Shown here piece by piece: positions 5,985-10,506 of a DNA stretch of 10,506 bases. This stretch comes from Nitrospinaceae bacterium (lineage in GTDB: Bacteria > Nitrospinota > Nitrospinia > Nitrospinales > VA-1), in the NCBI GenBank assembly GCA_029937635.1, contig JAPYPM010000070.1, positions 1-10,506 on the forward strand, given 5' to 3'. The notes below the pieces were generated by a model, which had not been told where the DNA came from, searched no databases, and saw nothing but the letters and a program-made list of their open reading frames with translations. Position numbers and translations under genes: made by a program. Positions within the stretch are counted from its first letter, which is position 1, and the number at the start of each line of letters is the position of its first letter.

Positions 5985-6581
5985 ATGATCGCGCACCTTA
6001 AAGGAAAACTTACCTACAAATCTCCAATTGCAATCATCGTTGATGTTAACGGTATTGGATATCAGGTTTTTGTCTCACTATCAACATTTTATGCTTTGCC
6101 AGAATTGAAGAGTGAAGTTTTTTTAGATATTTACACTCATGTAAGAGAAGAGTCACTTAAGCTATTTGGATTTTATACAATAGATGAAAAAAAAATATTT
6201 GAAAAACTAATTAGTATTAATAAAGTAGGTCCTAAACTAGCTCTAACAATTTTATCAGGGATGTCTCCTATTGAATTGTTTACAACAATAGACTCTAACG
6301 ATGTTGAAAAACTAAGCACAATCCCCGGAATTGGAAGCAAAACAGCGGCACGCCTAATACTTGAAATGCGTGATAAAATGGGAGAGTTAACACTCGATTC
6401 TGAAATAACCAATGATTCGATTTCGCAAAACGTATTATTTGATGATGCTCTTTCAGCATTAGTAAACCTTGGATATAAGAAAAGTCAAGCCGAACAAGCA
6501 TTAAAAAAAGTTTGCCCAGAGGGGGAACCTGAGGACTCGATAGAAGACTTAATTAAGAAAAGTTTAAACCTATTATCCTAA
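5985..6581 (+). CDS. ruvA: Holliday junction branch migration protein RuvA
   Basis: RuvA tetramers hold the Holliday junction open in a square plane and load the RuvB motors on opposite arms. The 198 residues show the three usual parts. Domain I is an OB-fold starting MIAHLKGKL with the acidic pin E55-E56 that separates strands at the crossover. Domain II has two helix-hairpin-helix motifs, VGPKLALTILS (81-91) and IPGIGSKTAARLILEM (113-128), which contact DNA backbones. A flexible linker (about 133-150) leads to domain III (about 151-198), a three-helix bundle that binds RuvB. It lies 6 bp after ruvC in an A-rich gap without a Shine-Dalgarno sequence, so it is likely translated by coupling. 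Confidence 0.96.
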   Translation: MIAHLKGKLTYKSPIAIIVDVNGIGYQVFVSLSTFYALPELKSEVFLDIYTHVREESLKLFGFYTIDEKKIFEKLISINKVGPKLALTILSGMSPIELFTTIDSNDVEKLSTIPGIGSKTAARLILEMRDKMGELTLDSEITNDSISQNVLFDDALSALVNLGYKKSQAEQALKKVCPEGEPEDSIEDLIKKSLNLLS

Positions 6582-6627
6582 TTTTTTTAATTAAAAACTA
6601 TCCAGTATCTAGTTTAAAGTTATTTCA

Positions 6628-7650
6628 ATGGATGATTCTATTACAAATATCGAAGCCGATAACGAAGAGGTCTTGTTTGAATCAACCCTAAGGCCAAATC
6701 AATTCGAAGATTACATCGGGCAAGAAAAAACAAAACGCAATTTAGAAATTTTTATTGAAGCTGCTCGTATTCGTGGTGATGCATTAGACCATGTTTTATT
6801 TTATGGGCCACCTGGTCTTGGGAAAACTACCCTTGCAAATATAATTGCGTCAGAGATGGGTGCTAATATAAAAAGTACCTCCGGTCCAGTTATAGAAAAA
6901 TCTGGTGACTTAGCTGCTATATTAACCAACCTCAAAAAAGGAGACATCCTTTTTATAGATGAAATTCATCGCTTATCTAATGTTATTGAGGAAATTCTTT
7001 ACTCAGCAATGGAAGATTACAATCTAGATATTATGATTGGACAAGGCCCAAGCGCTCGGTCGATAAAGCTAGAGCTCCCTCCTTTTACCTTAGTAGGAGC
7101 AACTACAAGAGCAGGACTGCTCACTTCTCCATTAAGAGATCGATTTGGCGTCGTTCACCGCCTGGACTATTACAGCTCCGAAGAACTTGAGACGATTATC
7201 ACACGTTCATCCTCGATCCTAAAAATTAAAATTCACCCTGAGGGAGCGGGAGAAATTGCTCGTCGCTCTAGAGGCACACCCCGCATTTCTAACCGACTAC
7301 TTAAACGCGTCCGCGACTACGCACAGGTTAAAGCCAACGGAGTTATCACAAAAGATGTGGCCGAAAAATCTTTAGCGATGATGGAAATAGATCATTTTGG
7401 ACTGGATAAAATGGACCACAAACTGATGTTGACTCTCATTGAAAAGTTCAGGGGTGGACCCGTTGGAGTGGAAAGCCTTGCTGCTTCTATCAGCGAAGAA
7501 AAAGATACTATCGAAGACGTGCTAGAACCCTATCTCATGCAATCAGGGTTTATTCAGCGAACACCGCGAGGAAGAATCGCAACTGAAATCGCCTACAAAC
7601 ACTTTGGCATTACGCCACCAAAAAAAAACCAACAAGATAAATTATTTTAA
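6628..7650 (+). CDS. ruvB: Holliday junction branch migration ATPase RuvB
   Basis: Hexameric AAA+ motor that pulls DNA through the RuvA-held junction. The 340 residues are the normal length. Visible motifs are the family N-terminal LRPNQFEDYIGQ (21-32), Walker A GPPGLGKT (60-67), Walker B DEIH (111-114), sensor 1 ATTRAG (158-163), arginine finger R170 in SPLRDRFG, and sensor 2 in RGTPRISNRLL (215-225). The C-terminal winged helix holds RTPRGR (311-316), which contacts DNA. It follows ruvA after 46 bp of AT-rich sequence without a clear Shine-Dalgarno sequence. The 48 bp between its stop and the convergent PHP gene contain no hairpin terminator that I can see. Confidence 0.97.
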   Translation: MDDSITNIEADNEEVLFESTLRPNQFEDYIGQEKTKRNLEIFIEAARIRGDALDHVLFYGPPGLGKTTLANIIASEMGANIKSTSGPVIEKSGDLAAILTNLKKGDILFIDEIHRLSNVIEEILYSAMEDYNLDIMIGQGPSARSIKLELPPFTLVGATTRAGLLTSPLRDRFGVVHRLDYYSSEELETIITRSSSILKIKIHPEGAGEIARRSRGTPRISNRLLKRVRDYAQVKANGVITKDVAEKSLAMMEIDHFGLDKMDHKLMLTLIEKFRGGPVGVESLAASISEEKDTIEDVLEPYLMQSGFIQRTPRGRIATEIAYKHFGITPPKKNQQDKLF

Positions 7651-7698
7651 AAAACATATCCCTGAAACTAGCACCAATAAAAACCTCGTAAATTAAAA

Positions 7699-8577
7699 CT
7701 AAGCTGCCCAGACTTCTTTAAATTGCTCTAAAAAACCTGCATCCATTTTAGTTGCACCAAGAAGATGCTCCGATTGGTAGGTAGCAGAGCCATGAAAATC
7801 TCTGCTTCCGGTGATAATTAATCCAAATTTACGTGAAAGATCTTTATAGTATTCCACTTTCCCCGTCCTTTCGTGGTAAGGGTAAACGCACTCCATCCCC
7901 AAAAGTCCAAAAGATTTCAGCTCTTCAACCATCTCAGGAACATCTTCGGAAGTTCTACCTTTTGAAGGGTTGCTTAAAGAGTAAGACCTCTCTCCAGGAT
8001 GAGCCAACACCGGAATACCATTACATTTACGTATCAGTTGGCAAGCATTTTCCATTTCCAAATTTTCTCGCTCCACGTTGTACTGTACAAGGTAACGATC
8101 AAAGGCATCTCGAGTGGTGGGAATGATCCCAAGTCGAACCATTTCTTTAGCTAAATGAGGTCTTGCAAGAACCCCTTCGGCAGCGCGTCTAACGTTCTCA
8201 TATTCTATAGTTCCGCGAAATTTATCAGGGATTACTTCGTTGACGCGGCAGATCAATTCACGCATGCGCTTCTCTCTCTTAGATGCCATTTTCATAACTT
8301 CATTCGACAGATCATCTGATAAAGATTCTGCAGATTCAAAATACGCGAGCAAGTGAAGATTAAACCCTCTATAACGAACCGTTATTTCGATTCCGGGAAA
8401 AGCAAAGATTCCCTCTGCGTTAGCCGCTTCTATAAATTCTTGTATGCCCCCAAAAGTATCATGATCTGTCAGAGACAGTTCCGAGACGCCATTTCTTTTA
8501 GCGATATCAACCAATCTTGTTGGAGAAAACTCTCCATCAGAAAAAGTTGAATGCATATGAATTTCAAATTTTCTCAT
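7699..8577 (-). CDS. PHP-domain metal-dependent phosphoesterase (YciV/TrpH-like)
   Basis: A 292-residue polymerase-and-histidinol-phosphatase (PHP) domain protein. Metal-ligand motifs appear in family order: H7-x-H9 with D14 in HMHSTFSDG, D38-H39 in LTDHD, E64 in PGIEIT, H75 in NLHLLAYF, RPH (139-141), H193 in LAHPGE, H235 in YPYH, and D260-x-H262 near the C-terminus. The last motif reads TGSRDFHG where the family usually has TGGSDFHG, a mild variation. The best-studied relative, E. coli YciV (RNase AM), is a 5'-3' exonuclease that trims rRNA ends and acts on short oligonucleotides. A similar nucleotide or RNA phosphoesterase role here is inference. The gene is convergent with ruvB and divergent from the cytochrome gene. 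A sigma70-like promoter lies directly before the ATG. Confidence 0.9.
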   Translation of the reverse strand: MRKFEIHMHSTFSDGEFSPTRLVDIAKRNGVSELSLTDHDTFGGIQEFIEAANAEGIFAFPGIEITVRYRGFNLHLLAYFESAESLSDDLSNEVMKMASKREKRMRELICRVNEVIPDKFRGTIEYENVRRAAEGVLARPHLAKEMVRLGIIPTTRDAFDRYLVQYNVERENLEMENACQLIRKCNGIPVLAHPGERSYSLSNPSKGRTSEDVPEMVEELKSFGLLGMECVYPYHERTGKVEYYKDLSRKFGLIITGSRDFHGSATYQSEHLLGATKMDAGFLEQFKEVWAA

Positions 8578-8584
8578 AAAAACT

Positions 8585-8613
8585 ATTCTAAACCTATTTT
8601 ATGTGCTTCTCAA
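8585..8613 (-). promoter_or_regulatory. Sigma70-like promoter of the PHP gene
   Basis: On the minus strand TTGAGA (8613-8608), a 17-nt spacer and TAGAAT (8590-8585). Only 7 nt (AGTTTTT) separate the -10 box from the ATG at 8577, which again predicts a transcript starting at the initiation codon. Confidence 0.45.
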
Positions 8614-8669
8614 AGAACATTAGAAATAAAATTACATAATAAAGCTAAAAACTAAAACCCAAAGCATAA

Positions 8670-8698
8670 TTGCCTTGTTTGTATTTTTTCGATATTCT
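8670..8698 (+). promoter_or_regulatory. Sigma70-like promoter of the cytochrome gene
   Basis: TTGCCT (8670-8675), a 17-nt spacer and TATTCT (8693-8698), with 6 nt before the ATG at 8705. The boxes are fair matches. The geometry mirrors the divergent PHP promoter, and no Shine-Dalgarno sequence precedes the ATG. Confidence 0.4.
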
Positions 8699-8704
8699 TG
8701 ATTC

Positions 8705-10033
8705 ATGTGCAAACATAAAATTCTCAAAATTTGGATTTCGGTTTGTGTTTTTTTATGGGTAATGAGCAATACACTCTCATTTTCTACCACCTCCTCACGT
8801 GAGCTCACGATTGTATATTCTGGGAACACCCTAGGCGAACTTAAACCGTGTGGGTGCGCTAAAGAAGAAGACCAAGGTGGGTTTGAGCGACGATCAACCT
8901 ATCTAAAGCAGGTCTTCAAGGAATCTAAAAACATACTATTAGTCGACACTGGCGACAACTTTAAAGAGGCTTCAACTCAAGGAAAAATTAAAGCCCGTTA
9001 CATCATGCAAGCAATGTCTAAATCTAATTATGATGCGGTTATTCCTGGAGACAAAGACTTGGTTTATGGAGAATCTTTTCTTAACAATCATATGCCATTC
9101 CCTTGGCTTCTCAGCAATGCAGAACTAGTTAAGATGAGCCCACCAAAAATACGAATCAAGACACTAGAAAATGGACTCACTGTCGCAATGTTAGCCTTGA
9201 TTGATCCAGACCTATATTATGATACCAAGCATAGTGGTGGAAATATCACGAACCCAAAAGAAACCGCCAAAAAACTAATCAAACAACTCGCAAGCTCCAA
9301 ACATCCTGATCTTGTTGTTTTGCTTACTCATATGAAGCGTGAGAAAGCAATTTCTATGCTGCAGTTAAATGGCGTTGATGTGGTGATCAACGGTCATATC
9401 AAAAAAGATAGTGACATTATAGACATGACCCATATAAAACGTAATGGGAAAATGTTTGTTCAGCCCGGACCCAGAGGGCAAAAAATGGGAAAGTTAACTA
9501 TACGTATTGACAACAAAGGGGGAAAATCATTTAAACAAAGGATGATCCGTTTAGATTCAAATATTAAACCTGACTCCGAAATGATAGAATGGTACAACGA
9601 TTACAATAAAGAAGTGGAAGATTTATTTTTTATTTCGTTAGAATCTCGAAAAGACGAGCGCGGAAAACAAAAAGTTTATGCGTCGGAGCAAGCATGCGTA
9701 ACCTGTCATCCGACCAAACATAAAGCATGGGTTATATCGCGTCACAGCCATGCCTATGAAACTTTAAATCGCGTCAATAAAGCTTTCGACCCTGAGTGTT
9801 TAAAGTGTCACGTTACTGGATGGGGAAAAGATGGAGGATTCGTTAGTGAAGTAGATACCCCAACATTAAAAAATGTTCAGTGCGAAGTGTGTCACAACCC
9901 AAGGTTAGATCACATAAAAAACCCGCAACGCAACCTTGAAGTCGATGCAAAAAAATCCTGCAATAATTGTCATGTTAAAAATCATAGTCCCAATTTTAAT
10001 TTTTTAGAATACTGGGGGGAAATAAAACATTGA
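8705..10033 (+). CDS. Exported 5'-nucleotidase-like / tetraheme cytochrome c554-type fusion
   Basis: A 442-residue exported protein. An N-terminal hydrophobic signal (about residues 6-27) is followed by a domain resembling 5'-nucleotidase/metallophosphatases (about 33-285). It opens with the PCGC signature (48-51) and GGFERRSTYL (58-67) of a subfamily often fused to multiheme cytochromes. Several metal ligands of active enzymes are altered: DxHG reads NTLG (41-44), GNHE reads GDKD (115-118), and GHxH reads GHIK (230-233). D81/D84, H209 and H231 remain. The C-terminal part (about 325-430) has four CxxCH heme sites at C331, C365, C393 and C419, plus the HSH pair (347-349) as possible extra heme ligands, as in cytochrome c554-like folds. 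It should be a periplasmic electron carrier; its partner and substrate are unknown. The DsbA-like gene follows after 33 bp. Confidence 0.82.
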   Translation: MCKHKILKIWISVCVFLWVMSNTLSFSTTSSRELTIVYSGNTLGELKPCGCAKEEDQGGFERRSTYLKQVFKESKNILLVDTGDNFKEASTQGKIKARYIMQAMSKSNYDAVIPGDKDLVYGESFLNNHMPFPWLLSNAELVKMSPPKIRIKTLENGLTVAMLALIDPDLYYDTKHSGGNITNPKETAKKLIKQLASSKHPDLVVLLTHMKREKAISMLQLNGVDVVINGHIKKDSDIIDMTHIKRNGKMFVQPGPRGQKMGKLTIRIDNKGGKSFKQRMIRLDSNIKPDSEMIEWYNDYNKEVEDLFFISLESRKDERGKQKVYASEQACVTCHPTKHKAWVISRHSHAYETLNRVNKAFDPECLKCHVTGWGKDGGFVSEVDTPTLKNVQCEVCHNPRLDHIKNPQRNLEVDAKKSCNNCHVKNHSPNFNFLEYWGEIKH

Positions 10034-10053
10034 CCTTTGGTAGTAATATCATT

Positions 10054-10060
10054 AAGGAGA
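10054..10060 (+). promoter_or_regulatory. Strong Shine-Dalgarno sequence of the DsbA-like gene
   Basis: AAGGAGA lies 6 nt upstream of the ATG at 10067. It fixes the start codon and is the best Shine-Dalgarno match in the window. Confidence 0.7.
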
Positions 10061-10066
10061 TTAAGC

Positions 10067-10506
10067 ATGAAATCCTGTAGAGTCCCATTAATAAATAAAG
10101 CATTATTTTTTTTAATAGCTAGTTGCTTAATTCTGCCAGTTTTCGTACTTGCAGAAGATAAAATCAAAGGAAAATATGAGATCATCGGCTCAATTGAGAA
10201 ACTCAAGAACGCAAAACAAGTCGAGATGATTGAATTTTTTAACTTCTCCTGCGGTCACTGTTATAAATTCTTAGAAACTTCTAAAAAGCTACAAGATAAA
10301 TTTAAAGATAAGCTTTATCATAAGAAATACCCCATTTATTGGGGACAACAAACCGCATTGCCAGCCAAAGCTTTTTATATTACTGATGGGCTGGGACTTG
10401 AGGGAAAATTCACTCAAGAATTATTCGACACCAACTTTAAACTCCATATCAACATTTTTCAACCAAGGGTTATTCAACGACTTTCACAGCATTATAAGAT
10501 TGAACA
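10067..10506 (+). CDS. DsbA-family thiol:disulfide oxidoreductase (cut by window end)
   Basis: 146 residues are visible before the window ends. A Sec signal peptide (basic start, hydrophobic core about 12-28) has a good cleavage site VLA|ED after residue 29. The mature protein begins with a DsbA-like IIGSIEKLKNAKQVEMIEFF and the active site C62-G-H-C65 in NFSCGHCYKF. The helical insertion typical of DsbA follows, and the cis-proline loop lies beyond the end. E. coli DsbA has CPHC, whereas CGHC is the protein disulfide isomerase pair, which usually gives a less extreme redox potential. It is co-directional with the tetraheme cytochrome, 33 bp downstream, so a shared transcript is likely. It may oxidise or rearrange thiols of exported proteins. 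A role with the cytochrome's heme-site cysteines is inference. Confidence 0.85.
   Translation, partial: MKSCRVPLINKALFFLIASCLILPVFVLAEDKIKGKYEIIGSIEKLKNAKQVEMIEFFNFSCGHCYKFLETSKKLQDKFKDKLYHKKYPIYWGQQTALPAKAFYITDGLGLEGKFTQELFDTNFKLHINIFQPRVIQRLSQHYKIE

Noticed and set aside
7651..7698. Bidirectional terminator between ruvB and the convergent PHP gene
   Set aside because: No inverted repeat of useful length is visible in these 48 bp.
8632..8829. Small minus-strand reading frame overlapping the cytochrome start
   Set aside because: It lies opposite the signal peptide coding region and the promoter, has no Shine-Dalgarno sequence and no recognisable domain.

Overview
This AT-rich bacterial window has no tRNA, rRNA, CRISPR array, transposase or phage gene. 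It holds thirteen protein genes, two of them cut by the window edges, packed with short intergenic gaps. The mix is: housekeeping genes (secD, yajC, yebC, ruvCAB, a PHP phosphoesterase), a fumarate reductase/succinate dehydrogenase-type pair, and a periplasmic tetraheme cytochrome followed by a DsbA-like protein. It suggests a Gram-negative respiratory bacterium. A Nitrospinota-like or deltaproteobacteria-like lineage is my best guess, by inference only: no ribosomal RNA or other decisive marker is present.

Layout. Positions 1-548 (minus strand): start of secD and complete yajC, two Sec translocon accessory genes 2 bp apart. Positions 549-766: a gene-free stretch dense in inverted repeats. 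Positions 767-1312 (minus): a secreted protein of unknown function. Positions 1486-4398 (minus): an apparent three-gene operon read in the order iron-sulfur subunit, flavoprotein, membrane-anchored NERD-like protein. The first two overlap by one base and the third follows after 13 bp. No membrane-anchor subunit of classical complex II is present. Positions 4519-7650 (plus): yebC, then ruvC-ruvA-ruvB, the Holliday junction resolvase and branch-migration motor. Positions 7699-8577 (minus): a PHP-domain phosphoesterase convergent with ruvB. Positions 8705-10506 (plus): an exported fusion of a 5'-nucleotidase-like domain with a four-heme cytochrome domain, then a DsbA-family oxidoreductase with a CGHC site, cut by the window end.

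How the genes may work together. The plus-strand block handles recombination and repair. The iron-sulfur/flavoprotein pair should move electrons to or from the fumarate/succinate couple with non-covalently bound FAD. The cytochrome and DsbA-like pair both carry export signals, and a thiol oxidoreductase beside a protein with four CxxCH sites makes sense for handling heme-site cysteines.

Points most worth a second look: (1) three genes reading out of divergent intergenic regions have good sigma70-like promoters whose -10 boxes lie only 6-7 nt before the start codon, predicting leaderless mRNAs; (2) the NERD-like protein has lost the nuclease catalytic residues; (3) the 5'-nucleotidase-like domain of the cytochrome has lost several metal ligands; (4) a compact RNA-like fold of adjacent hairpins lies upstream of yajC.
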